NCBI GenBank assembly: GCA_016490735.1
Contig: JAEMWC010000378.1
Coordinates: 442,501 to 506,500, forward strand
Direction: 5' to 3'
DNA: 64,000 nt
DNA from: Pachyseris speciosa
Taxonomy: Eukaryota > Cnidaria > Anthozoa > Scleractinia > Pachyseridae
Shown here: one piece after another, positions 39,001-47,794 of the stretch
Numbering within the stretch: the first letter of the stretch is position 1
Layout: each line of letters begins with the position of its first letter
The notes under the pieces: generated by a model
Database searches by the model: none
Told to the model about the DNA's origin: nothing
The model's input: only the letters and a program-made list of their open reading frames with translations
Program-made: the position numbers and the translations under genes

Positions 39001-41034
39001 AAGAATAGTATGCAAATACGATGCAAATAACTGAAGCAAGACATGCTAAGCTCAACGCCAAGCCAACACTGATTGAAGTTGTTTATTACAAGACTGAACG
39101 ATGGTATAGTACTCATGGTATATCTTAGCTCTGTTACAAAATGATCCTCTCGCAATGACATTGGACAAACAGGCAATTGTTCAAAAATTGCAACGGTGGA
39201 CAATCTCTTGAGGCTAAAGTTCATTAACCGCTTGCCTTATACAGCGAGTCTCAAAGAATAACGCTAATTGCACTGATGCGACCAGTAGTTAAAAGCATGA
39301 GTAAACTCGTAGTTTATGTGTAAACAGCATTACTCTGATTACTGATGGTATTCTGTTAGACTAACGCTTGCAGCTGGGATGTCAAACAAGTAATCAGGAA
39401 TGTAACGAACTTGTTTTTCCACTGAAGAGGGGCCAACCCCGAAACGTTTGGAAACATTAGTATGAAAATATGGCACTTTTCGTCCACTTCAAGTGAACAC
39501 CTACATACTATTTAGTAATTAAGTAATCCCTGTAGCACAATTGGCACTGTATCGCGGTCTAGCACTGACTGAACCCGTCATGCAGAATCCATCCTTCTAT
39601 CCATATGACTTTACAAACGTCTGCAACAATGGCTTTAGCAAATAAACTGACTTTGAATGTTCTTAAAACAGAGTACATGGTAGTCGGGTCAAGACAAAGG
39701 ATGGCAACTTTCACCCAAGGACTCGATCTTGCTATAAGTGGGATCATACTTACAGGAAGAGTAAACAGTACTAAATGTTTGGGTGTTGAAATAGATGAAT
39801 TCTTGACATGAGAATCTCACATTTCAACAGTTTGCAAAAGAGGTCTGTTCTGGTATAGGCATCACAAGAAAGATTAAGCCTTTTGTCCCTTCTTCCAATT
39901 TGACTAGCGTCTGTCAGTCAATAGTCGAGCCGTATTTTGATTACTTAAGCTTAGGATGACACCAGTGACCACCTCATGAATAAACTTCAGGTATTGCAAA
40001 ATCGTGCCGAACGATTTATTACGGGGACGCACTACCCGACGGCCACATATCAGTTGTTGAACAAACTCGGTTGGTCTAATCTTAGACAGTGGAGAAACAA
40101 ACAAAAGATTCTAACGATGTTCAAAATTATGAATGATATGACTCCAGTCTGTCTAAAGGAAATATTTTCGAGAAACATTGGGTCCTCTGTAAAAAATCTG
40201 AGAACATCAAGATGGGACTTAGCCTTACCAGAACCAAGGACTGATTTTTATCGGAATAGCTTTGCCTACACTGGGGCAAAGTTATGGAATACTGAACAAT
40301 ATGAAGTGTATGGATTGAATGCCATAACAGGTTTCAAGAGTAAGTTAGAATATCTTAGTCTCGCTATCAACCATAACTTAAGTTTGTATATAATTTCGAA
40401 ATTTTTAATTGTCTATAAGGTATCTTAGGAATTACATTGTAAAGTAGGATTTTACATAATTTTTAGTGTACTTTAATTAGTTCACGGCTTTTGTAGAAAA
40501 CAAAAATACAGTGTTTGTAAATTTTTGAAAAAAATTACCGTAATTTAATAAAGTTTTCTATTCTATTCGACGCATTCATCGGCTCTTTCTATCCGTCCTC
40601 CGTCCGTCCAGTCACCCTCCATTTTGTTCCAGTCTTTTGTTTATTCATTTCATTCATGGAGCAACTTCCATCCTCTCAGCTACGCATGCACAAGCCAAAC
40701 ACTATATAGTCAATGCTTACTCGTGCGTGGTTCGCATGCCAAAATCTCCGTAACCACTGAGGAAAGATTCGCTTGTGTGACGTTTGTATTCTGATTATGT
40801 TTTATTCTCCTGCTCGGTGTCAGGTAACAAAACGGAAATTATAACTGGCTTCAAGTTCCTCTCGCATCAGTTAAGTCTCAGAACTTCCTACTACCTTAGT
40901 TACATCTTCTAACCAGTCATCAGCAGTAATGATCATTATATAGCAGATGAATTTGCAGTTGTGGACCATCCTATGTTTACCAAAGGTATTCGCCATCTCT
41001 CTCCTATCGCAGCGCTCCTGCACGCTATTGAAGG
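17855..41034 (-). CDS. TRPC-like cation channel with inserted vWA domain and C-terminal SPRY domain
   Basis: A predicted plasma-membrane cation channel of 1164 residues. Coding exons in order: 40895-41034 (ATG at 40996), 38777-38888, 37912-38030, 35670-35864, 34856-35048, 33533-33888, 30503-30746, 29550-29573, 28308-28680, 26495-26857, 25010-25199, 23184-23357, 21891-21969, 20797-20924, 19695-19841, 19302-19470, 18878-19071, 17855-18187. All have GT-AG borders and matching phases. Residues 70-176 resemble the TRPC linker helices; 177-240 match the TRPC pre-S1 region (HPVVYNLLDKTW, then hydrophobic 213-232). A vWA domain spans about 241-410. S1 is about 461-481, S2 490-508, S3 576-598, S4 609-632, S5 648-672, pore near 704-713 (WTLLGITELD), S6 725-749 (LLVNMMIAVLS), then a TRP box at Trp764 (WSFKRA). 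SPRY is about 895-1054 and an acidic/basic coiled coil about 1090-1160. There are no ankyrin repeats: the N-terminus is short. Gating and ligand are unknown; the acidic pore residues suit cation permeation. The domain calls are from motif reading, and the fusion is supported by phase and order, not by transcripts. Confidence 0.86.
18545..18575. repeat. CA dinucleotide run
   Basis: A short (CA)n followed by AAAACA repeats in the intron between the SPRY exon and the coiled-coil exon. Confidence 0.8.
18878..19841 (-). other. SPRY domain of the channel (three exons)
   Basis: Exons 19695-19841, 19302-19470 and 18878-19071. SPRY hallmarks: VVGVVRA, RRTVGYH, GDLIGCRAGFN, IPIFFSLNSE and FPFVGM in the canonical order. 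SPRY domains bind short peptide motifs. The third exon has a GTTTGT donor; without splicing the frame runs to a stop at 18812, giving an alternative end without coiled coil. Confidence 0.85.
21215..21780. repeat. CAC/CAT hexanucleotide-rich satellite
   Basis: About 560 bp of ACCATC and ACCAAC units with gradual drift, in a channel-gene intron. It produces open frames on both strands (poly Thr-Ile, poly Asp-Gly, poly Val-Met) that are not genes. Confidence 0.95.
22000..23160. other. Channel-gene intron, no exon seen
   Basis: Contains a block at about 22385-22425 (TCCGGGGACATACTCCCCCG) that recurs inverted near 41930-41965, so part of it is a dispersed repeat. The remainder is unassigned. Confidence 0.5.
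23600..23783 (-). mobile_element. tRNA-derived SINE, family A copy 1
   Basis: On the minus strand it starts with a tRNA-like head: GTTGGCGCAGTGGTGAGAGC (box A) and GTTCAATTCC (box B-like). A conserved body ending in the TCTCC..GG..CTACGGTTTTC block follows. Shares head and body with 42466-42640 and the fragment near 7540. Confidence 0.75.
24295..24650. repeat. ATT and CTAT microsatellites with a perfect palindrome
   Basis: (ATT)n at about 24299-24325, 24464-24493 and 24595-24648; (CTAT)n at about 24549-24590. Between them 24359-24456 is a near-perfect inverted repeat with arms of about 45 bp (GACTCCATGT/ACATGGAGTC centre) and a small loop. The block before the first ATT run looks like a LINE 3' end. 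Confidence 0.85.
25260..25342 (+). tRNA. tRNA-Leu(UAA) or close pseudogene
   Basis: 83 nt with a class II fold. Acceptor ACCAAGA/TCCTGGT has one A-C mismatch, the D-arm is GACCGAGTGGTTAAGG, the anticodon stem-loop TTGGA-CTTAAGT-TCCAA gives anticodon UAA, and there is a long variable arm. The T-arm reads GTGG-TTCGAAC-CCCAC, one base short of the usual GTGGG stem. No intron. It sits inside a channel-gene intron on the opposite strand. The small defects leave open a pseudogene or the head of a tRNA-derived SINE. Confidence 0.6.
25372..25547. mobile_element. Foldback element (palindrome)
   Basis: 176 bp with arms of about 75 bp that are nearly perfect inverse copies (ATTCGCCACTTCCACATCTC against its inverse), separated by a short loop. 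Non-coding; in a channel-gene intron 30 bp after the tRNA. Confidence 0.85.
26073..26299. mobile_element. MITE rich in CCCAACA/TGTTGGG motifs
   Basis: Inverted ends AAGGCCGTGCAAGCGCC and its diverged inverse. The interior holds at least eight TGTTGGG or CCCAACA heptamers in both orientations. Confidence 0.7.
26970..27398 (-). mobile_element. tRNA-derived SINE, family B with ATTT tail
   Basis: The minus-strand head reads GGTTAGCTCAGTGGTAAAGC and GAGGGTTCTAACCCC (boxes A and B). A body of about 300 bp and a (TAAA)n tail, seen as (ATTT)n at 26970-27014, follow. This is typical full-length SINE structure. Confidence 0.8.
27400..28300. repeat. Dispersed repeat fragments in intron
   Basis: 27420-27470 shares TCTGATTGGCTAACTCGGAG with 36530-36560 (inverted). 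28220-28265 is a palindrome around GGATATTTGAATATCC, close to the GTAAATATCCACCACTTTCA block at 36358-36380. Probably parts of one element family split by other insertions. Confidence 0.45.
29550..29573 (-). other. 24-nt microexon joining vWA to S1
   Basis: An acceptor TTTCTTCCAG precedes it and a strong donor GTGAGA follows. It adds eight residues (EIYEEDLY context), keeps phase 1 on both sides and can be skipped without a frameshift. The read-through frame also stays open for a while, so retention is hard to exclude without RNA. Confidence 0.75.
30017..30416. mobile_element. 400-bp foldback element
   Basis: Arms of roughly 190 bp each are inverse copies (GAGTACTAAAGTG against CACTTTAGCACTC at the ends; TGAACTGAGTCAAATTTAGA near the centre). 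It ends about 85 bp from the splice donor of the second vWA exon. Confidence 0.8.
30838..31131 (+). repeat. Hairpin-rich dispersed repeat, copy 2
   Basis: Same family as 11072-11376 and 38279-38582; the most diverged of the three. It shares GGCTGTCAACAAAATGGCCG and CTATTACGCGATAGAAATC blocks. Confidence 0.7.
31340..31445 (+). repeat. Short dispersed repeat, copy 1
   Basis: Shares the block ATATATCCC...TTGCTTTACAG.TC.ACCAT followed by AACAATAATTGTAACACTTGTAAAA with 32306-32460 and 51903-52020. All three end in a purine-rich or A-rich tail, suggesting a retroposed fragment. Confidence 0.6.
31600..31848. mobile_element. MITE with 65-bp perfect inverted ends
   Basis: CACTTGTTTTCGCTTCGATG at one end and its exact inverse at the other, continuing through CGAACGATGTAGTTTT. 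The middle 120 bp is non-coding. Confidence 0.85.
32306..32460 (+). repeat. Short dispersed repeat, copy 2
   Basis: Second copy of the repeat at 31340, ending in an AAGAAAAAG-rich tail. Confidence 0.6.
32850..33445. repeat. TCGATTGAGTTCG motif cluster in both orientations
   Basis: The 13-mer TCGATTGAGTTCG, its inverse and near variants occur about ten times, clustered at both ends of a 600-bp segment, so the whole folds back on itself. Between them lies plain sequence. It is in the intron just before the vWA exons. Confidence 0.8.
35876..36215. mobile_element. MITE with long inverted ends, family C copy 1
   Basis: About 80-bp inverted arms sharing GAGTCAACCTTTGC and TCTATTTTTAGAA. The ends carry CCAGGAGCCCATGAGTAGGA. 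A relative is at 59336-59526. It begins about 10 bp upstream of the acceptor of exon 35670-35864. Confidence 0.7.
36600..37740. other. Channel-gene intron, no exon seen
   Basis: A/T-rich; no supported exon. 37748-37880 resembles the end of a MITE (GGTCTGTTCACATGGAGG). Confidence 0.5.
38279..38582 (+). repeat. Hairpin-rich dispersed repeat, copy 3
   Basis: The least decayed copy of the family. It contains ACTCGCTATCTATTCTGTGG with AGATAGCGAGT (hairpin 1) and GATTTCTATGCGTGATGGCT with its inverse (hairpin 2). Confidence 0.75.
39600..40558 (+). pseudogene. LINE reverse transcriptase C-terminal fragment
   Basis: Open stretches 39605-39811 (thumb region, CLGVEIDEFL) and 39976-40428 (LQNRAERFITG, GAKLWNT) match the C-terminal part of LINE reverse transcriptases, in different frames with stops between. 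It ends near an AATAAAG at 40545. Decayed and 5' truncated; it lies in intron 1 of the channel gene. Confidence 0.75.
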
Positions 41035-41293
41035 CTGTGTAAGAAAACTAGCTTTCTATTTTGTGGTGTTTGTTTTGCGTTCTCGATTTCCTACGAGGAG
41101 TTCAGGCTGTTTCAAGACATAATTAAGCGAGATATTATCGCAACTTGTAGTCGAAATCCTTCAGCTTGTAATCGCGTTAAGCATGAGAGTGCTTTAACGA
41201 TTTGAGCCTAAAATGCTCATAAACGACCCCTTCTGAGGCACGGCACACTGATGACTACATCGCGGATTGCCTTTACAAAAAGACGGTACTTAC

Positions 41294-41460
41294 ATTCTAT
41301 AGATTTGACTGAGTAGAAGTCTCTGTGGCACTGAATCGCCGCGGTTTGGTTCGTCTCACTCTGTATCAATCACTTCGGAACAATCGTGCGACTAGTCGTG
41401 GCCGGCATAAATGTGAATATATGTAGTTCCCGTTGCGTGAACGGAAACGATATTGCTCAT
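41294..41460 (-). promoter_or_regulatory. Probable 5' UTR exon of the channel gene
   Basis: Ends in ATAGAAT followed by donor GTAAGTACC (minus strand). The next exon starts after TTTTCTTACACAG at 41035 and holds the ATG 39 nt further on. A short upstream ATG frame ends before the donor. The upstream limit and promoter are not defined. Confidence 0.5.
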
Positions 41461-41559
41461 CTGAATCCTAACAATCAAGTCAAGAGCTATTGTCGTGACG
41501 TTGTTTGATCCAATGGCCCGCAATCAGTTCAGAAAGCAATTCCAAAATCAAACTATTTC

Positions 41560-42460
41560 GCTCTTTTTTTTTCTTAAGGCCATCTCCCAAAAGAATAATT
41601 ATGGGTAAGTTCATTACTAGCAAATACTGAAGTAGCTTTTTCGTCAAGGTCTCTTTGCAGCCATACAGAGCAGAGAGAGGTCCATGAGAGAGTTAATTGC
41701 CCATTTTAAACTGCGCATTCAAATTATGCTGTGTTGTAATCGTTCAGCCGTGCTACAAGTGTTATTTCCTTTGTTACTTAACAAGTACCGCGCAGGGGAG
41801 GGGGGCTGGTGGGGGGGGGGGAGGGGGGCTTTGTTGTTGCTTTGTTGTTGCTGAAAGTATGTAAGTTTCACCACACCATACTAGTTTTAAACACATTTCC
41901 AGCCATTTTAGAGGACTTGAATTTAAAAATTTTCCGGGGAAGTATGTCCCCGGACTCCCCTAGCTGACTCACGCTAAAGAGTTGGAAGTGAGCCCCCCCC
42001 CCCCCGTTCCTCCCCTCTCCCCCCTCCCCGATTGCAAACTTGCTGCGCGGGCCCTGCTTAAGCTTACTAAGGTCAACGGATCTCGTTGATATTTTTTGGC
42101 ACGAGCATGTAGTGGAACAATTATCACTTGACTGGTAAAGGGATAAACCGGCTCTTGCTAAAGATGAACACATGGCACATGGCAAGACTTAAATGCGAAA
42201 CGGCAGTTATTTTTCAAAACTTCAAATGCCCATAACAAGAGGAAGGGAAGTCGAACTACTCAACTGTTAAATCACGCAATCAAGCTCTTCAGAATCCTGG
42301 CAAAATAACTAATAATAACTGTCTGTGCTAATCGTCCTCGCAAAGTACAGCAAGGACGCAGCTCAACAAGGTCGAACCGAAAGCATATACAAGGCGCCTC
42401 TAGCAGCCGCTATAAGGTCCATGTAAGACCTTGGAGCACAGCCTACAGCCAGCTCGAATA
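41560..42460. other. Spacer with G-rich repeat, no gene seen
   Basis: 41795-41830 is a G-run-rich tract (quadruplex-prone) and 41995-42030 is its C-rich counterpart, with an inverted block shared with 22385-22425 between them; probably one repeat element. Confidence 0.5.
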
Positions 42461-42465
42461 AGCCG

Positions 42466-42640
42466 TATGTTGGTTTTTGTTGAGGCAGGAAAACCGGAGT
42501 ACCCGGAGAAAAACCCTTGGAGCAGGGTCGAGAACCAACACAAACTCAGCCCACTTATGGCGTCACCACCGGGAATCGAACCCGGTGCCACATTGGTGGA
42601 AGGCGAGTGCTCTCACCACTACGCCACCCCTGCTCCCCAA
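42466..42640 (-). mobile_element. tRNA-derived SINE, family A copy 2
   Basis: The minus strand reads GGGGTGGCGTAGTGGTGAGA, then GGGTTCGATTCCCGG (intact boxes A and B). The body ends with TTTTTCTCCGGGTACTCCGG. Its tail-side block is shared with 7540 and 23600. Confidence 0.8.
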
Positions 42641-42659
42641 AACAAACTTTGCAACGATC

Positions 42660-43400
42660 ATTGTTAATAAAATAAACCTCCCCCAGTACTCGGGGTTGAA
42701 AGGAAAAGATGAGTTGAGTATTGTGACGTGTGAGGAAGTCTGCATCAGTACGGACTGTGTAATGGCCTGTATACGGTTCTTACCCGGGGTGGGTACTCCC
42801 CTATATGGCCTAAACAGGGACGTGCCGCTGGATAGACAGGAGTTTTGGCACCTCTGCCTTAAACCGGGTATGTAATCTCACGCGCGCGAGTCTGTCCTAT
42901 AAAGGTTCTGGACCAGTCCTTGACAAGGTATGGTTTCAAAGCAGTCGTGGACTAGTAGCAATCCGAAATCGATGGTAAATGAATTTCGTTGTCCATTTTA
43001 GTTTTGTCATGCTAGAGATTCCCATAACTAAGTTTCCACTTGAGAGTCACCGCAAAATTAATGCTTTCACTTCTTGTACTACATTTCTGTTGTGATCGGT
43101 GTTGCGTTTCAATGAGAGGAACACTGACGCGTGGCAAGTGACGATATATGGGTCTTTAAATGCGAAACTAAACATTTCAGCCGTTTTCTGGCGTCTTAAC
43201 ACCCTTGTTCAGAGGGAACGCTGGCCCTTTCATCGACCCGCTTTCAAAAATCAGCTAAATATTTGCGAGTTATAAAATATTTCAGAAACTCGGTAAAAGC
43301 TAAAAGACAGTAACATTTTTTAGTAATCTTGTACCAGCCTACAATGTGTCGTGATAACTGAATTTGCTGGGAGTGTATGCGTTTCTGACCTCGTCTATAA
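42660..43400. other. No gene seen
   Basis: Unassigned spacer; open frames are short and unrecognised. Confidence 0.5.
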
Positions 43401-43417
43401 ATAAATTTGTGCACATT

Positions 43418-43567
<150 letters not shown>

Positions 43568-43791
43568 GTGGAGGTAGAGTCTACCTTGGCATAAAGTGCT
43601 CAATGCTGTGGTAGCAGAGCTAAGTATATATAAGTTGAAGGATTAAAGAGGACGCATCGATACTCTGTGACTCTGAGTTTCGCGCCTAAGCGCTCGTTAG
43701 ACAGAACTTTATTCAACTAAGAACAAATGAGGTGAGTGGCTAATTATTTCGCTAGTGTGATGATAATCTACGTGTATTATATATATATAGA

Positions 43792-43935
43792 CAAGGTTAA
43801 TTTGGGAACAGAAATCAACAACTAAGTAAGTGAAAATGTGGCTCAGCCAGGAATCGAACCTGGGTCTCCAGATTACCGGTCGGATGCCTTAACCACTAGG
43901 CCACTGAACCAACCACACTGGGAACACATATTTTT
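43792..43935 (-). mobile_element. tRNA-derived SINE, family D copy 1
   Basis: The minus-strand head has a pairable acceptor stem (GGTTCAG/CTGAGCC), box A TGGCCTAGTGGTTAAGGC and box B GGTTCGATTCC. The tail is ACTTAGTTGTTGATTTCTGT. Nearly identical to 49667-49812. Confidence 0.8.
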
Positions 43936-44443
43936 ACTGTACAACACATACACAGTGTGGCCTTATTTTTATGGTAAGGTCCGACGAGACAATTTCACAC
44001 ATTTTCTGCAACCAGGATCACGTCACTACTCCCCGGTCGATCGGCGATGCACGGCCAAATCCCCCTGGAAATTAATTAAGTACAGTAAGGTAGGGAGGGG
44101 ATATTTTAGCAACTGATTGCCTTAATAACTTAGGATCACCAGCCTATACACCGTATTCACAAATGGCGGACGCGCGGGAAAAACTGGTACCTAACCATGA
44201 AAACGAGGCGTTATGGGATAAACAAATTTACAGAAACAGAGTTTCAGTAGGCATACAGATAGTTCAGTGCTGATATTGCTTTTGTTAATAAGCTTTGTGC
44301 GGAGTTTTTTACATTAACAAGTTCCTTTGGATATCCTCAAGTTCTAACGTTTATTGCTGTGCCCTGTTTGCAACCAAAAGGGAAATGTAGATGCTCAAGG
44401 TGACAGAGTAGGATATTTTAGTTTCCCGATGGATGAAACCTTT

Positions 44444-45093
44444 CAGGGGCACCCAACGAGCAAAATCAACCAAAAGCTGTAGAAACGCATTTTTGAGTAC
44501 CTTATGGTGTTTGAAGTTTGTTTAAAGCGATGTTTTCATAAGCTAGAAGAAGTTCATCTGTTCGGATTTCCTAGCTGAAATTTTAATTACCCGAAAATAT
44601 TAGGGAACAAAATCTTCCTTTGAGAAAATGCAAGCTAAAATTAACTAACGCTCTCATGTGGCTTTGATAGCTCAGTTGGGAGAGCACTGCACCGGCATCG
44701 CAGAGGTCGTGGGTTCGAATCCCGCTCAGAGCCTGAAAATTTTTTTCAGGTCTCTGTTCTAGTAGTGTTGCGGCCGCACTTGCATTAATGACCGTCATCA
44801 CTCAATTGCTACTATGGACAAAATTAATTTCATTCTAACTAAATTAACTTTACACGAACTTTCTAGGGAACTATTTTCTTTCCGAAAATGCTAGCTGACG
44901 TTTTTGACTGCCAAAAACAGCAATTACGACCCTTCCGAAAACCTCAGGGGCTATGATTTGCCCATTGCGAATCTTTTAGGCCACGTTTTAGTTAAGAAAA
45001 TCCGAGTGCACTCTTTAATCGACACCGAAAGCGCAAGGCGAATTACCCTCCACCGAACAGATATCTACCGAAACTTGTCGTTGGGTGCCCCTG
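44444..45093. mobile_element. MITE with CAGGGGCA ends inside the THAP exon, copy 3
   Basis: Ends CAGGGGCACCCAACG and its inverse; ACCTTT duplicated at 44438-44443 and 45094-45099. It matches the elements at 61192 and 61890 in inverse orientation, enlarged by a SINE at 44647. Excision restores the THAP frame exactly. Confidence 0.88.
44647..44840 (+). mobile_element. tRNA-derived SINE, family E, nested in the MITE
   Basis: The head GGCTTTGATAGCTCAGTTGG...GGGTTCGAATCCCG has boxes A and B and an Ala-like (GGC) anticodon loop. A 194-bp body ends near ATGACCGTCATCA. The target AAATTAACT is duplicated at 44638-44646 and 44841-44849. Confidence 0.85.
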
Positions 45094-45546
45094 ACCTTTC
45101 TCAAGCAATGGCTACTAAAATCCGAAGAGATGTTGGCCCGAACTTTTCAATAACTAAACATACCAAGGTCTGCTCAATGCAGTTTCGTAAAGAAGAAATA
45201 AAAACAGGTCTAGGGGGCAAGAAAATTGATTTAGGAAGGAGCGATTCCTTCAAAGTTTCCATGGCATACTTCTCCGCGGAAAAGACCACCGCCATTCAAC
45301 AAAACAAGTGAACCGATTCGTGAAAAAAAGGAAGCGACTTGAAGAGTTATGCCATAAGTAGAGAAGGTTACGATGTGGACCAAAACCTTAGCGTATCGGT
45401 GGCTTCCTCAGTCTGCACTAGTACAACAGAAGGAAGATTAACGTACACAGCGGAGGATGCGGTTTCAAACGAGCTCGACAGTGCTGAACCACAAGAATCA
45501 TTGAAAGTCCATCTGTTGCAATCTCAGCAAGAAATTGCTCGTTTAA

Positions 45547-45934
45547 AGGGGAAGTGTCACGCTATTGTACCATCACTTTAAAAAACTTAAAACTGCCAAT
45601 GCATCAATGGAAACCTTAAAATAATGGTCTAGTTTTGTTGCCAAAGACTGTAGTACTGCATTGACACCATAAACGTCTGTATTCCATGTAAGATGACGAG
45701 GATGGAAATGGATTGAAATTTGAAAAAAAAACTTGCCAGTTTTTTCAAAATTTCAAGCTATGTATTGAAAAATCACAAAAAAAAAATGTTATGGTTAGCT
45801 CTTCCTGCTAAAATTTCATTGGAATTCATCTTGCTGATTCTGTAGGAGCATTTTTTTGCACGATAACAGGTAAAAGACAGTAATTTTGGCAGAATTGAAC
45901 CAAAAACAGCAAAAATACCCGTGACGGTGCTCCT
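45547..45934. mobile_element. TTAA-flanked MITE, copy 2
   Basis: 388 bp, closely matching 4522-4904, flanked by TTAA at 45543-45546 and 45935-45938. Excision restores the transposase frame through ARLNEEVSNLK. Confidence 0.88.
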
Positions 45935-46837
45935 TTAAACGAAGAAGTATCGAATTTGAAAACATGTCTAGCTACCATTGAAGCTGAACTGATGAAATCA
46001 AAGGAAGAAATTAAGCGCCCATCCGAGGAAAACAGCGCCTTAAAATCATGTAGGTTTTGCATAAACAATCTGGCAGAAAACGATTCCATTTCATTTTACA
46101 CTGGGTTCCCAAACATAGAGACATTTCAGGCACGCTCTCGTATCTTAAAGCAGGGGAAAACGGTGAAAACATTCGTTACTGGCGTTCTGTCGAAATAAAG
46201 GTGGGCGAAAATTTTACAAGATGATTGTAAGATTTTACAGAAAGATTGTAACAAAACCTGGGCGAAGAAGAACCCTCAAGGCGGAGGAAGAATTTTTCTT
46301 AGGCATGTATCGACTGCGGCTGGGATTTCACGAGAAAAATTTGTCATTTTTATTTGGCATCTCTCAGACAACTGTTAGCAGGATTCTCATTTCCTAGATC
46401 AACTTTATGTTTCTTCGTTTTGGCACTATAAATATTTGGCCGAGCCGGAAAGTAGTCAATAAAACCACGCCTGAAGATTTCAAGGTTAAATAGGCCAAAC
46501 ACACCGGTGTGATCCTTGATTGTACAGAAATAAAATGCCAAGCAGCCTTCTTTTTAACATGAAACGATTTAGCTCATACAAGAATCACACGACGCTTAAA
46601 GGGATTATTGGGATTGCCCCTTCTGGAGCAATAACATTTACCAGCCAACTGTATACTGGCAGTATTTCGGATAGAGAGATTGTTGAAAGAAGTGGTATCC
46701 TGTACTTACGCTTTAGTGAGGGTGACGACATAATGGCTGACAAAGGGTTCACAATCGAAGACCTTCTTCCCCTCGGAGTGTCATTAAATATACCCCCATT
46801 TCTTGGCCAAGCTCAGCAGATGTCACCAGAGGATGAA

Positions 46838-46985
46838 CAACAACAACAACAACACTTTATTTTCACATTTCCTTCTTACATCACATTAAAATATATTTGT
46901 ATCGGTAGTTAAATTACAGGTATTAAGGTATTTCTAAGTTAAAACATAAGTTTACTTAAGCTGCTTTACGTATACACATGGAGTA
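46838..46985 (-). mobile_element. Retroposed insert beginning with (CAA)n
   Basis: (CAA)5-6 at 46838-46855 followed by foreign sequence, between the DDE core and the tail of the transposase. Read on the minus strand it ends in (TTG)n, like a LINE tail. Its right limit is approximate, and part of the transposase was lost here. Confidence 0.5.
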
Positions 46986-47515
46986 AGCTATTAACAAGAT
47001 CAAAAACTTCCATATCTGGGAGAAAGTTACACCTCTGTCTTTATTTCCTGTCGTTAATCAAATGTGGGCAGTCTGCACTGTCTTGTGTAATGTCCAGGAC
47101 CCCATTATATCTACCTAAATAGGAGGCCTGGTCAGTGACTTATACTTCATTTTTTGTTTTTTGTTTTGTAAGTGTATTGTGCAGGTTACATTTAGTCATT
47201 GACTTTAAAATGAGATTAACTACTCTGGGCTACTAAAGTGTTAACACTGTTTTCCAGACGGACTTTTGTTTCTTAACCTAGTATGACCCATCTGCTTGAA
47301 TATGGTTAACTCACTACTCCACTATAAACTTGAATACAGTTTAGTCAAATCTATATCACACACAAATTATAGCAAGAAGCCGGAAAGTTGACATACAGTA
47401 TAAGTTACTCTGTAGTTTATAAGGCATCAGTTATAGCATATTTAATGGAATGTGTATAATAATAGAACAGCAGCTTCCCCTCCAGCTCCTGCCAGTACTC
47501 AGGATCAAAGGTACC

Positions 47516-47794
47516 CTGGCTCCAGAGGCCCGTTGAAAAAATTAAATATCCCTGTAAAGCCAAAATAGAACGCGAGAGACGGGCCTCTGGTCGCACGAAC
47601 CGAGAAACTCATTTCTTTGGGACAGAATTTGTCCCAGTCTGCTGATTGGTTCTTCAAATAAACAATAACTCTGATTGGCTTAGGAAAAGCGTGGCTTCCC
47701 AGCCGACAAACCGGTTTGGACAGAAACTATGGCGGCTGCTCGCGTTTTGGCTTTTCAGAGATATTTATTTTTTTCAACGAGCCTCTGGAGCCAG
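47516..47794. mobile_element. MITE with CTGGCTCCAGAGGC ends
   Basis: About 35-bp inverted ends (CTGGCTCCAGAGGC, GTTGAAAAAATTAAATAT and inverse). A further small foldback with AGAGGTTATTTTTTTCC ends lies at 48640-48735. Confidence 0.75.

Larger units (their letters stand above)
44352..47120 (+). pseudogene. THAP domain-DDE transposase, multiply interrupted
   Basis: Pieces in order: first half of a THAP zinc finger (CPVCNQKG, GYFSFPMDETF) to 44443; second half from 45094 (QWLLKIRRDVG, HTKVCSMQF); a coiled-coil region broken at 45547 and resuming at 45935; a FYTGFPN motif near 46100; then catalytic segments ILDCTEIKC (about 46510) and IMADKGFTIEDLL (46733-46770) characteristic of DDE_Tnp_4 transposases; and a tail KIKNFHIWEKVTPLSLFPVV (46990-47050). 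Stops, a frameshift near 46530 and an insertion at about 46838-46985 kill it. The third acidic residue region is lost. Confidence 0.85.

Noticed and set aside
38952..39224. 90-codon minus-strand frame upstream of channel exon 2
   Set aside because: No exon-like borders; the phase-matched first coding exon is at 40895-40996.
43838..43915. tRNA-like sequences at 43.8, 44.7, 49.7, 23.7, 27.4 and 42.6 kb as functional tRNA genes
   Set aside because: Each has a conserved non-tRNA body or tail, and several have target duplications or second copies, so they are SINE heads.
46838..46860. Poly-Gln tract in the transposase
   Set aside because: The (CAA)n belongs to an inserted element, since the transposase sequence resumes beyond it.
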